64,000 bases of DNA from Flavobacteriales bacterium (GTDB lineage: Bacteria > Bacteroidota > Bacteroidia > Flavobacteriales_E > Vicingaceae). Of this stretch, positions 8,820-16,510 are shown one piece after another. The notes beneath the pieces are model-generated. The model ran no database searches, was not told the origin of the DNA, and saw only the letters and a program-made list of their open reading frames with translations. Every line of letters starts with the position of its first letter. Position 1 is the first letter of the stretch. The stretch lies in contig JABWCF010000008.1 of the NCBI GenBank assembly GCA_013359255.1, positions 124,001 through 188,000 on the forward strand, read 5' to 3'. Both the position numbers and the translations under genes were made by a program.

Positions 8820-9947
8820 ATGTCGGTAGAGATTAGAGAAGTAAAAACCAAACAAGATGCAAAAGAATTTGTAGAAGTGGTTTATAAGATATATAAAGGG
8901 AATAAGTATTGGGTGCCTGCCATGAAAAGTGATGAGGCAAAATCATTATTTCCCGAAACAAATCCTGCATTTGAATTTTGTAATGCAAGGTTTTGGATAG
9001 CATTCAAAAACGGACAGTGTGTAGGTAGAATAGGAGCGATTGTAAATCACATGCATAACCAAAAAACCGGAGAAAAAACAGGGCGAATTACAAGAGTTGA
9101 ATTTATGAACGATATAGAAGTGCTTAAATTACTTATTAATACGGCCGAAGCATGGCTTAAAGAGCAGGAAATGAACGCAGTACAGGGTCCTTTAGGCTTT
9201 TCTAATCTAGATTTGCAAGGAATGTTGGTCGAAGGATTTGAATACTTACCCTCTATCGCTTCTGTTTATCATCAGCCTTATTATCACAAATTAATAGAAC
9301 AGTTGGGATATACCAAAGAAATAGACTGGATTGAGTTTCGTTTAACCATAGGAGAAGCAGCTGTAAGTAAAGCATCACGTGGGGCTCAACTCATTGCAAA
9401 AAGGTATGGAATCAGTGTGCTTCATTTTAAATCTACAGCGGAGTTATTACCCTATTCAACAACTATTTTTTCCATATTAAATGATTCTTTTGATGATTTG
9501 CCTTTTGTAACCAAGTTTACAGAACCCATGATGGATTTTTATAAAGAAAAATATATAAAACTTTTAAATCCTGAATTTGTAAAATTGGTGCAAATGAAAG
9601 AGGAAGTCATTGGCTTTGTAATCGGATTACCCAGTCTTTCCAAAGCAATGCAAAAAGCAAAAGGAAGTCTACTCCCATTCGGTTTTTGGCATATTCTAAA
9701 GGCAAGAAGCGGAAAAAATAACGATACCCTAGATCAGATGCTAACCGGTGTAAAAAAAGAGCATCAATCAACAGGAGCAGCCGTAATTCTTATGGCTGAG
9801 CTGCAGAATACCATGCTCCAGAAAGGAATGAAGTATATAGAAACAACCGGAATTTTTGAAACCAATGCCAGTGCCATTGCTAATTGGAAAAATTATGAAA
9901 ATATACAACATAAACGTAAACGCTGTTATAGAAAAGATCTTTTCTAA
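8820..9947 (+). CDS. GNAT-like N-acyltransferase-fold protein
   Basis: A 375-residue cytosolic protein resembling the large Bacteroidota GNAT-fold group annotated only as N-acetyltransferase. Visible family features: IYKGNKYWVPAMKSDEA near residues 24-40, FWIAFKNGQCVGRIGAIVN (a strand pair with the VGRI signature), QGPLGFSNLDLQGMLVEGF, and a second half with KLVQMKEEVIGFVIGLPSLS and ILMAELQNTMLQKGMKYIE ending in WKNYENIQHKRKRCYRKDL. The two halves suggest a tandem GNAT-like fold. Substrate unknown. The 3' end overlaps the next gene's start by 53 bases in another frame, so the two may be translationally linked. Confidence 0.75.
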   Translation: MSVEIREVKTKQDAKEFVEVVYKIYKGNKYWVPAMKSDEAKSLFPETNPAFEFCNARFWIAFKNGQCVGRIGAIVNHMHNQKTGEKTGRITRVEFMNDIEVLKLLINTAEAWLKEQEMNAVQGPLGFSNLDLQGMLVEGFEYLPSIASVYHQPYYHKLIEQLGYTKEIDWIEFRLTIGEAAVSKASRGAQLIAKRYGISVLHFKSTAELLPYSTTIFSILNDSFDDLPFVTKFTEPMMDFYKEKYIKLLNPEFVKLVQMKEEVIGFVIGLPSLSKAMQKAKGSLLPFGFWHILKARSGKNNDTLDQMLTGVKKEHQSTGAAVILMAELQNTMLQKGMKYIETTGIFETNASAIANWKNYENIQHKRKRCYRKDLF

Positions 9948-10362
9948 TTCAGGATTTTTTTTAATGATGTTGTTTTCTTGTAGTTCGCCTATATCTAGCA
10001 ATGATTCTGAAAAAATACAGGCGGTAATGCAACAGCAAGAAAAAGCATGGAATCGAGGAGATATAGACGAGTTTATGGAAGGATATTGGAAATCGGATTC
10101 GCTAATCTTTATAGGAAAAAGCGGTATAAAATATGGTTGGAAAAATACCCTCAATAATTACAAAAAATCATATCCCAGTCGGAGCAAAATGGGTATGCTT
10201 AAATTCAAGAATTTAAAAATAGAATTATTAGATGGTAAAAATGCTTATGTAATTGGAAATTGGACACTTTCTAGAGAAACAGATACCATAGGAGGACACT
10301 ACAGTTTACGGTGGAAAAAGATGGGTGGAAATTGGTTTATTGTTGCAGACCATTCTAGTTAG
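9895..10362 (+). CDS. DUF4440/SnoaL-like lipoprotein
   Basis: About 155 residues from the ATG at 9895. The reading frame is open further upstream to a TTG at 9856, but the ATG gives a better lipoprotein signal: a hydrophobic stretch FFLMMLFSC with a lipobox-like Cys. The mature part resembles the NTF2-like DUF4440 fold: KIQAVMQQQEKAWNRGDIDEFMEGYW, then SDSLIFIGKSG, YGWKNTLNNYKKSYP and a closing strand HYSLRWKKMGGNWFIVADHSS. Such folds serve as small enzymes or ligand-binding domains; nothing here fixes a role. It overlaps the GNAT-like gene by 53 bases, which suggests translational coupling. The start is uncertain. Confidence 0.7.
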   Translation: MKIYNINVNAVIEKIFSNSGFFLMMLFSCSSPISSNDSEKIQAVMQQQEKAWNRGDIDEFMEGYWKSDSLIFIGKSGIKYGWKNTLNNYKKSYPSRSKMGMLKFKNLKIELLDGKNAYVIGNWTLSRETDTIGGHYSLRWKKMGGNWFIVADHSS

Positions 10363-10424
10363 TTTAAAGAAATGCATTATTATACAAAGCATTAGCAAAA
10401 TTATTTTTAGGAAATTTAGAAACC

Positions 10425-11150
10425 ATGTCTCCAAAAAAAGGGTTACTTCACTTTTTCTTTTATTGTTTACTTTTACCTTCTAACGCCTTTTCGCAGCATA
10501 ACGTGGAGGTGCATTTTGTAAATCCCGATTCGGCTTTAGCCGGTAACGAAATTAAATTGGAAGCAATTATTAAATGCAATGAAATAATCAGTTTTGCCCG
10601 GTTGCAGATAAATATACCCGAAGGATTTGTGCCGATTAATAATAAAAAAGGCACGGCACAATTTATACACAGCAAAAATACCATCAAGTGGATTTGGGTT
10701 TCTTTTGGAGAAAGCGAACAAAGAGTGGAGGTAACTCTTGCTACCAGCAAAAATATTTTGGGAGAAAAAAACTTTGAGTCTATTTTTTCATTTGCCGATG
10801 AAGACAGTAGTGTGCACCTAAAACTACCTCCTGTTTTAATGTATATTTTACCATATGTGGAACCTGTAGCGGAAGTAAAACCAACAGAGGAAGTGAAATT
10901 TACAACAAAAGCAGACAAATACACCATTCAGATTGTTGCTAAACGTGAAGACAATCCAATAGCAGTTAAAAATTATTTAAAACAAAATGGACTTAAAGAA
11001 AAAGCATTCTCATTTAAAGAAAATGAGTTGTACAAGTTTTGTATTGGTAGGTTTAAAGAACTAGAAGATGCCGAAATTTTTAGAAAAAAATTAGCCGAAA
11101 AGCACAATATGAAAGATGCTTTTGTAAGAGTAATTCCCGGCAATGAATAG
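10425..11150 (+). CDS. exported protein with an unnamed beta domain and a C-terminal SPOR domain
   Basis: 241 residues: signal peptide (1-23, ending NAFSQ), a beta-rich domain (about 24-130) and a SPOR-like domain (about 160-238, KYTIQIVAKRED to AFVRVIPG). The beta domain contains SFARLQINIPEGFVPI and NTIKWIWVSFGESEQRVEV. The same pattern (SFAKL..IPAGF...VKFIWMSLP) occurs twice in the protein at 50115-51425, so these are paralogues sharing a domain I cannot name, reminiscent of surface/Ig-like beta sandwiches. SPOR domains bind peptidoglycan glycans stripped of stem peptides, so a periplasmic, wall-associated location is likely. Function unknown. Confidence 0.75.
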   Translation: MSPKKGLLHFFFYCLLLPSNAFSQHNVEVHFVNPDSALAGNEIKLEAIIKCNEIISFARLQINIPEGFVPINNKKGTAQFIHSKNTIKWIWVSFGESEQRVEVTLATSKNILGEKNFESIFSFADEDSSVHLKLPPVLMYILPYVEPVAEVKPTEEVKFTTKADKYTIQIVAKREDNPIAVKNYLKQNGLKEKAFSFKENELYKFCIGRFKELEDAEIFRKKLAEKHNMKDAFVRVIPGNE

Positions 11151-11152
11151 CT

Positions 11153-11281
11153 TCACTTTCTATCGGCAGATTTTCTTTTGCTTATAGCAAAAATCCATAC
11201 TACCACACCGGCTAATAAAACCGTGGTAATAAAAGCGGCTATTACATTTTCATTTAGTAAATCCTCGGTTGAAAATTGCAT
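11153..11281 (-). CDS. 42-residue single-pass membrane protein (small ORF)
   Basis: An ATG at 11281 opens 42 codons: a polar N-terminus (MQFSTEDLLNENVI), one clear membrane helix (about residues 14-32, AAFITTVLLAGVVVWIFAI) and a basic tail (SKRKSADRK), a positive-inside arrangement putting the C-terminus in the cytosol. The stop lies 2 bases from the stop of the convergent SPOR gene, and the ORF fills the intergenic space cleanly. The charge pattern is what real small membrane proteins show and random ORFs rarely do. I do not recognise the family; it resembles accessory subunits such as CcoQ or CcoS only in shape. Confidence 0.5.
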   Translation of the reverse strand: MQFSTEDLLNENVIAAFITTVLLAGVVVWIFAISKRKSADRK

Positions 11282-11432
11282 GGCTTTATATTTTTTGTTT
11301 ACTTTACGCCTCAACCCTTTAATTACATTCTATTAAAGAACACTTGCTACATATAAACGTATACATCGGAAAAAAGTTGCCCCTAGTCGAAAAAATATTA
11401 TTATTTAACGATAATCATAGAAATATTTTGCA

Positions 11433-12416
11433 ATGAAACTAACAAGTAAAGATTATATAAAAGGGATACTCGGCAGAGATATAGGCATATTAAGCAAAGC
11501 AATAACCCTCATTGAGAGTGAAAGGGAAGAACATCAGCTCCTTGCACGTGAAATTTTAGCAGAATGTATCAAAGTAAAATCAACTACTATTCGCGTGGGA
11601 ATAACAGGAGTTCCCGGTGCAGGAAAGAGTACATTTATAGAAGCTCTTGGAACCTATCTGGTAAAAGAAAAAGGAGCTAAAATTGCAGTTTTAGCCATTG
11701 ACCCTAGCAGTAAACGCACGAAAGGTAGTATTTTAGGCGATAAAACCCGAATGAGTAATTTGTCTACCATGAAAGAGGTTTATATCAGGCCAACCGCATC
11801 ATCTGGAATGTTAGGGGGAGTGGCTAAAGCCACCCGCGAAACTCTTATTTTATGTGAGGCAGCGGGTTTTGAAATTATACTGATAGAAACCGTTGGTGTT
11901 GGTCAAAGTGAAATAGAGGTTAAGGATATGGTGGACTTCTTTTTGCTATTGGCTATTGCCGGAGCCGGAGATGAATTGCAGGGAATAAAACGCGGGATTA
12001 TGGAAATGGTTGATGCGATAGTGGTAAATAAAGCCGATGGGGTAAATGTTGGAAATGCAGAAAAAACGGTTCGAGATATTAAGAATGCCTTACACTTATT
12101 TCCACTAGGCGACTCGGCTTGGAAGCCTCAGGTAACCACCTGCTCTTCAATAGAAAATAAAGGTATAGAAACGGTTTGGGAAATAATCGAAAGCCACGCA
12201 ACCCTTACTCGGTCTAATGGGTATTTTCAGGAAAATAGAAAAAAACAAGATGTTCAAGCATTTCAAAATTTCTTGAGAAAAAAAATTCTTCAATTTTTTC
12301 TGGGAAATGAAAAAACAACCGAGATGATAAACCAATACGAAAAACGTATAGCAGATAATACAGAAAACCCTTATACTGCTGCGTATAAAATATTCAAGCG
12401 AATAGTAAAGGAATAG
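11433..12416 (+). CDS. meaB: methylmalonyl-CoA mutase-associated GTPase MeaB
   Basis: 327-residue SIMIBI-class GTPase (MeaB/ArgK family) that guards cofactor loading and activity of B12-dependent methylmalonyl-CoA mutase. Motifs: GITGVPGAGKSTFIEALG (P-loop), VLAIDPSSKRTKGSILGDKT (switch/base region), IRPTASSGMLGGVAKAT, ETVGVGQSEIEVKDMVD (G3 region), IVVNKADG (G4). The older name arginine/ornithine transport ATPase is incorrect for this family. The mutase is not in the window; the carboxylase beta subunit at 3556-5100 would act in the same propionyl/methylmalonyl-CoA pathway. It is followed by a perfect inverted repeat. Confidence 0.95.
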   Translation: MKLTSKDYIKGILGRDIGILSKAITLIESEREEHQLLAREILAECIKVKSTTIRVGITGVPGAGKSTFIEALGTYLVKEKGAKIAVLAIDPSSKRTKGSILGDKTRMSNLSTMKEVYIRPTASSGMLGGVAKATRETLILCEAAGFEIILIETVGVGQSEIEVKDMVDFFLLLAIAGAGDELQGIKRGIMEMVDAIVVNKADGVNVGNAEKTVRDIKNALHLFPLGDSAWKPQVTTCSSIENKGIETVWEIIESHATLTRSNGYFQENRKKQDVQAFQNFLRKKILQFFLGNEKTTEMINQYEKRIADNTENPYTAAYKIFKRIVKE

Positions 12417-12422
12417 TACAAA

Positions 12423-12451
12423 TAGTAAAGAGATTAATAATCTCTTTACTA
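12423..12451. terminator. inverted repeat between convergent meaB and the RRM gene
   Basis: A perfect palindrome in which 14 bases (TAGTAAAGAGATTA) pair with their complement around one central base lies 6 bases after the meaB stop and 7 before the RRM gene's stop. There is no strong T-run after either arm, so it is a weaker or atypical terminator; its convergent position supports that role. Confidence 0.5.
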
Positions 12452-12458
12452 CAAAAAA

Positions 12459-12710
12459 CTAGTCTTCTTCTCTTGGAATAGCTTTATTTACTCTAAGTTC
12501 TCGGCCCTTAATTTCCTGACCGTTTAGAGCAGCAATGGCGTTTTCAGCCTCTTCGTCTTTACTCATTTCTACAAAACCATACCCTTTAGAACGCCCTGTT
12601 CTTTTATCAATAATAATTTTGGCAGAAATTACGTTTCCGTATGCCCCAAACGCATTTTGTAACTCTTGTTCGCTCATAGAGTACGCAATGTTACCTACAT
12701 AAATATTCAT
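12459..12710 (-). CDS. RRM-type RNA-binding protein
   Basis: An 83-residue protein consisting of one RNA-recognition motif. RNP2 is IYVGNI at residues 3-8 and RNP1 is KGYGFVEM at about 42-49, with the aromatic residues needed for stacking on RNA bases. The tail is short and acidic (IPREED), without the Gly-rich extension of some cyanobacterial Rbp proteins. Single-RRM proteins are common in Bacteroidota, where they act as global RNA-binding regulators in at least some species; targets are unknown here. It has its own promoter (12734-12765). Confidence 0.93.
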   Translation of the reverse strand: MNIYVGNIAYSMSEQELQNAFGAYGNVISAKIIIDKRTGRSKGYGFVEMSKDEEAENAIAALNGQEIKGRELRVNKAIPREED

Positions 12711-12733
12711 GAATAATTAATTTTAATACGGTG

Positions 12734-12765
12734 TAAAAGTATAATAAAAAAGTGATGAAACAAAA
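12734..12765 (-). promoter_or_regulatory. promoter for the RRM gene
   Basis: Minus strand: TTTTG (12761-12765), 19 bases, then TACTTTTA (12734-12741), one base off TAnnTTTG. It lies 23 bases before the ATG at 12710. Confidence 0.45.
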
Positions 12766-12787
12766 CGCTGCAAAAAAAACGATACTC

Positions 12788-14035
12788 TTACCAAGTAAGA
12801 ACTTCATCTGTTCTAAATTCTCCTTTATCCAATTTGTCTTTAATTTTTGCAAATGAATTTACCGTGTACTCTACATCTTCTAATGAGTGCATTGCAGTGG
12901 GTATAAGCCTAAGGATAATGGTGCCTTTGGGTACTATAGGATAAATTACCACAGAGCAGAATATATTATATCCCTCTCTTAATTCTAGGGCTAAGTTTTT
13001 TCCTTCCGAAACATCTCCGTTTAGTACTACCGGGGTTACTGGAGAGTTTGTTTTTCCGATATTAAAACCGTGTTCTCTTAGTCCTTTTTGTAAAGCATTT
13101 ACAATTGTCCAGGTTTTTTCTCTTAAATCCGTACGAGTTCTTATCATATCCAATCTTTTCAATGCTCCAATAACGATAGGCATAGGCAATGCTTTAGCGT
13201 ATATTTGCGAACGTACATTGTAACGTAAATATTGGCATATATTTTCAGTACTAGCAACTAAGCCTCCAATAAGGGCCATTGATTTAGCGAAGGTGGCGCA
13301 GTATATATCCACTCCATCTTGTACTCCCTGATGTTCGCCTGTTCCTCTTCCATTTGGCCCCATAATGCCGAATCCATGGGCATCATCAACCAACAATCGA
13401 AAAGTGTATTTTTTCTTTAATTCTACAATTCCTTTAAGATTACCTTGATTTCCACTCATTCCAAATACCCCTTCAGTAATTACTAAAATGCATCCTCCTG
13501 TTTCGTCAGCCACTTTGGTTGCATGTATTAATTGCTTTTCAAGACTTTCCATATTGTTGTGTAGGTACACAAAGCGTTTTCCTTGGTGTAGTCTCACTCC
13601 ATCAATAATACATGCGTGCGATTCTGCATCGTATACGATTACATCTTTTCTGTCTACTAGGGCATCAATAGTGGACATAATGCCCATGTATCCGTAGTTA
13701 AAAAGGATTGCATCTTGCTTTTGTTCAAACTCAGCAAGTTCTGCTTCTAATTGTTCGTGATAATTGGTGTTTCCAGTCATCATTCTTGCTCCCATCGGGT
13801 AGGCTAATCCCCATTCTTTTGCGGCCTCCGCATCTACTTTGCGTATTTCGGGCTCATTGGCTAAGCCTAAGTAGTTATTTAAGCTCCATTGAAGCACTTT
13901 TTTTCCTCTAAAATACATGTGAGATCCAATTTCGCCTTCTAGCTTAGGAAAGGCAAAATATCCGTGTGCAATTTTTGCGTACTGTCCTAGCGGACCACGT
14001 TTCTTTTCTATTTTGTCAAATAAATCTAATGCCAT
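12788..14035 (-). CDS. PLP-dependent alpha-oxoamine synthase, serine palmitoyltransferase type
   Basis: A 415-residue fold-type I PLP enzyme of the alpha-oxoamine synthase family (SPT/KBL/BioF), which condenses an amino acid with an acyl-CoA. Marks: WSLNNYLGLAN, GARMMTGNTNYHEQLE, HACIIDGVRLHQ (His stacking on PLP), LLVDDAHGFGIMG (PLP-nitrogen Asp) and ATFAKSMALIGG with the Schiff-base Lys. Bacteroidota make sphingolipids with a soluble SPT of this type, and the start MALDLFDKIEKKRGPLGQ resembles those enzymes more than BioF or KBL. I chose the ATG at 14035; the frame extends 8 codons to a TTG lying in the promoter box. SPT activity is likely but not proven by sequence alone. Confidence 0.82.
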   Translation of the reverse strand: MALDLFDKIEKKRGPLGQYAKIAHGYFAFPKLEGEIGSHMYFRGKKVLQWSLNNYLGLANEPEIRKVDAEAAKEWGLAYPMGARMMTGNTNYHEQLEAELAEFEQKQDAILFNYGYMGIMSTIDALVDRKDVIVYDAESHACIIDGVRLHQGKRFVYLHNNMESLEKQLIHATKVADETGGCILVITEGVFGMSGNQGNLKGIVELKKKYTFRLLVDDAHGFGIMGPNGRGTGEHQGVQDGVDIYCATFAKSMALIGGLVASTENICQYLRYNVRSQIYAKALPMPIVIGALKRLDMIRTRTDLREKTWTIVNALQKGLREHGFNIGKTNSPVTPVVLNGDVSEGKNLALELREGYNIFCSVVIYPIVPKGTIILRLIPTAMHSLEDVEYTVNSFAKIKDKLDKGEFRTDEVLTW

Positions 14036-14056
14036 AGTTTTTCTATTTAATAGCGG

Positions 14057-14064
14057 CAAATTTA
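14057..14064 (-). promoter_or_regulatory. Bacteroidota -7 promoter element for the SPT-like gene
   Basis: Minus strand TAAATTTG, a full TAnnTTTG match, 21 bases before the ATG at 14035. It overlaps the alternative upstream TTG start, which argues against that start. No clear -33 box. Confidence 0.45.
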
Positions 14065-14122
14065 TACTAAATATTTACTTTCCATAAATCTATTTTTAAA
14101 CAGTAGGTTGTTTGCTTCAATG

Positions 14123-14156
14123 TTTGAATATCTTAATCATTTAAATGTTACTTTTG
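14123..14156 (+). promoter_or_regulatory. promoter for the bamD-recN run
   Basis: TTTG at 14123-14126 and TACTTTTG at 14149-14156, separated by 22 bases, fit the Bacteroidota consensus. The -7 box ends only 4 bases before the GTG start of bamD, so transcription would begin at or next to the start codon. Confidence 0.55.
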
Positions 14157-14160
14157 TGTC

Positions 14161-14970
14161 GTGAAAAAAGGTATATATATTCATCTACTCTTTACCATTT
14201 TTGTGTTACAAGCTTGCAGTAAGTATCAAAAATTGTTGAAAAGTAACGATAATAACGCCAAATACGAGGGGGCTGTGAAGTATTATGAGAAAAAGGATTA
14301 TCAGCGGGCTTTTCCTCTGTTGGAGGAGTTGATGCCACTGTATAGGGGAGTAGAAAAGGGCGAATTAATTTATTACTATTACTGCAATGCAAATTATTTT
14401 TTGAACGACTTTTATGTAGCGGCATACCATTATAAAAAATTTTACCAAACGTACCCAACGAGTAAATATGCTGAGGAATGCTTGTATATGGCTGCTTATT
14501 GTAATTATATTATTTCCCCACCATACAGTTTAGATCAAGAATCAACTGTAAAAGCAATAGAAGAATTTCAGGTTTTTACAGCAGCTTTTCCTAACAGTAC
14601 ACGTATAGATACTTGTAATCAACTCTTGGATGAGCTTGAAAATAAGATAGAAACCAAGCATATTGAATATGCCAAATTGTATTACAAAACCGAAAACTAC
14701 AAAGCTGCAATAGTATCTTTTCAAAATTTTTTAAAAGATTTTCCGGTTTCGGAATATAAAGAAGAAGCCTTGTTTTTGTCTTTTAAATCATGGTATTTTT
14801 TAACAAAAAATAGTGTGCCGGAAAAAAAAACAGAGCGAATTAAAGAAACTATCGAGGCTTATTATAACTTTGTGGACGCTTTTCCAAACAGCAAGAAAAT
14901 AAAAGAAGCAGAATCTCTTTATAAAAACGTAACTTTGGAAAAACAAAAGACTGAACAAAAAAAAATATAG
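14161..14970 (+). CDS. bamD: outer membrane assembly lipoprotein BamD
   Basis: 269 residues. A lipoprotein signal peptide (MKKGIYIHLLFTIFVLQAC, lipobox LQAC) is followed by TPR-like helical pairs: YYEKKDYQRAFPLLEELMP, YHYKKFYQTYPTSKYAEEC, AIEEFQVFTAAFPNSTRID, AAIVSFQNFLKDFPVSEYK and YNFVDAFPNSKKIKEAE. This is the BamD layout; BamD works with BamA to insert beta-barrels into the outer membrane. The start is GTG at 14161, chosen because it gives a complete signal sequence; no ATG alternative exists nearby. It heads a tight run with rpoZ (2-base gap), coaBC, porD and recN. The promoter lies almost on the start codon. Confidence 0.9.
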   Translation: MKKGIYIHLLFTIFVLQACSKYQKLLKSNDNNAKYEGAVKYYEKKDYQRAFPLLEELMPLYRGVEKGELIYYYYCNANYFLNDFYVAAYHYKKFYQTYPTSKYAEECLYMAAYCNYIISPPYSLDQESTVKAIEEFQVFTAAFPNSTRIDTCNQLLDELENKIETKHIEYAKLYYKTENYKAAIVSFQNFLKDFPVSEYKEEALFLSFKSWYFLTKNSVPEKKTERIKETIEAYYNFVDAFPNSKKIKEAESLYKNVTLEKQKTEQKKI

Positions 14971-14972
14971 CA

Positions 14973-15305
14973 ATGTCTCAAACCTACAAAAAATCAAATG
15001 CAAATTCAACCACGGTAACGATGGATTTAAGCAGTTTAATTACTGATACCAATAACATCTACGAATCAACCGTAATTATTGCAAAAAGGGCTAATCAGAT
15101 TTCTTCAGATATTAAAGAGGAATTAACCCAGAAATTGAATGAGTTTGCCTCGCATACGGACAATCTTGAAGAAGTGTTCGAAAACAGAGAGCAAATAGAA
15201 ATTTCCAAGTTCTACGAAAGAATGCCAAAACCTTCGGCCATTGCTTTGCACGAGTTTGTAGAAGGAAAAGTGTATTACAGAAATCCTGATGCCGAGAATC
15301 TTTAA
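14973..15305 (+). CDS. rpoZ: RNA polymerase omega subunit, Bacteroidota type
   Basis: 110 residues, matching the divergent omega subunit of Bacteroidota: a helical core with NIYESTVIIAKRANQISSDI and EELTQKLNEF, followed by a C-terminal tail with FYERMPKPSAIALHEFVEG, characteristic of this lineage. Omega promotes assembly and stability of RNA polymerase. Its position between bamD and coaBC is the usual Bacteroidota order. ATG start 2 bases after the bamD stop. Confidence 0.88.
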   Translation: MSQTYKKSNANSTTVTMDLSSLITDTNNIYESTVIIAKRANQISSDIKEELTQKLNEFASHTDNLEEVFENREQIEISKFYERMPKPSAIALHEFVEGKVYYRNPDAENL

Positions 15306-15316
15306 GCACTTGTAAA

Positions 15317-16510
15317 ATGCTAAAAGGCAAGAATATCCTGCTGGGTATAACGGGAAGTATTGCCGCCTATAAATCACTTTTTTTAATCAGGCTTTTAGTT
15401 AAAGAAGGAGCCAACGTAAAGGTTTTACTCACTCCTTCTGCAAAAGAATTTGTTACGCCTTTAACAGTGTCTACTCTTTCGCAAAACCCTGTATATGCCG
15501 ATTTTTATAACCTAGAAACAGGTGAGTGGAATAGCCATGTAGAACTTGGTTTATGGGCAGATATGATGCTGATTGCCCCGGTTACAGCCTCTACCCTTTC
15601 CAAAATGGCTTACGGGGCAGCCGATAATCTACTTATTACCACCTATCTTTCTGCCCGCTGCCCTGTATTTTTTGCTCCGGCTATGGATTTAGATATGTAT
15701 AAACACCCTTCTACCATAGCAAACATAAGTTCTCTTGAGCGGTTTGGAAATATATTCATAAAACCAACGAGTGGAGATTTGGCAAGCGGACTGGTTGGAG
15801 AGGGCCGTATGGCCGAACCCGAAGAAATAATTGATATTTTAAGAAAATACAAAAATAGTGGAGCTCTTAGCGGAAAAAAAGTAATGGTTTCGGCCGGTCC
15901 AACATACGAAAAGCTAGACCCGGTCCGTTTCATTGGTAACTTTTCATCGGGATTAATGGGAATAGAATTGGCAAAAGAAGCAGAAGCCCTAGGAGCGGAA
16001 GTAACACTTGTTTGCGGCCCCACTCACTTAGAAATGCCCGAACATATTCAGGTTATCAGCGTAGTATCGGCCGAAGAAATGGCAAAGGCTTGTTTCGAAC
16101 ATTACAAAGAAGCCGACATCGCTATTATGGCTGCAGCAGTAGCTGATTACACCGTAAAAGAAAAAAGCAATACCAAAATAAAGAAAAAAGCCAACTCTTT
16201 ATCTTTAACTCTTATTCCTACAACCGATATTTTATTTGAAATGGGAAAAAGAAAAAAAAACAATCAATTTTTAGTTGGTTTTGCCCTAGAAACCGAAAAT
16301 GAACTTGAAAATGCAGAGAAAAAACGCATCGAAAAAAATGCCGATATGATTGTGCTCAATTCATTAAATACTCCGGGAGCAGGTTTTTCTAAGCCAACCA
16401 ATCAAGTGGTTATGTTAACAAAAAACGGAGAGCAAGTATCCACTCAATTAAAAAACAAAAAAGAAATAGCGAAAGAAATTTGGCAAACTGTAGTAAATTT
16501 GGTAAAATAA
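15317..16510 (+). CDS. coaBC: bifunctional phosphopantothenoylcysteine decarboxylase / phosphopantothenate--cysteine ligase
   Basis: 397 residues, two successive steps in coenzyme A synthesis. The N-terminal CoaC flavoprotein domain (1-180) has LLGITGSIAAYKS, WNSHVELGLWADMMLIAPVT (catalytic His in SHVEL) and FFAPAMDLDMYKHPST (the PAMNxxM-type substrate clamp, here PAMDLDM). The C-terminal CoaB domain (about 190-397) has KVMVSAGPTYEKLDPVRFIG, NFSSGLMGIELAKEAEALG and AAAVADYTVKEKS. The enzyme is FMN-dependent. Its stop codon shares one base with the next gene's ATG, so translation is coupled. Confidence 0.96.
   Translation: MLKGKNILLGITGSIAAYKSLFLIRLLVKEGANVKVLLTPSAKEFVTPLTVSTLSQNPVYADFYNLETGEWNSHVELGLWADMMLIAPVTASTLSKMAYGAADNLLITTYLSARCPVFFAPAMDLDMYKHPSTIANISSLERFGNIFIKPTSGDLASGLVGEGRMAEPEEIIDILRKYKNSGALSGKKVMVSAGPTYEKLDPVRFIGNFSSGLMGIELAKEAEALGAEVTLVCGPTHLEMPEHIQVISVVSAEEMAKACFEHYKEADIAIMAAAVADYTVKEKSNTKIKKKANSLSLTLIPTTDILFEMGKRKKNNQFLVGFALETENELENAEKKRIEKNADMIVLNSLNTPGAGFSKPTNQVVMLTKNGEQVSTQLKNKKEIAKEIWQTVVNLVK

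Noticed and set aside
9768-10154. 128-codon minus-strand ORF
   Set aside because: It is antisense to the GNAT-like and DUF4440-like genes, which have clear domain support.
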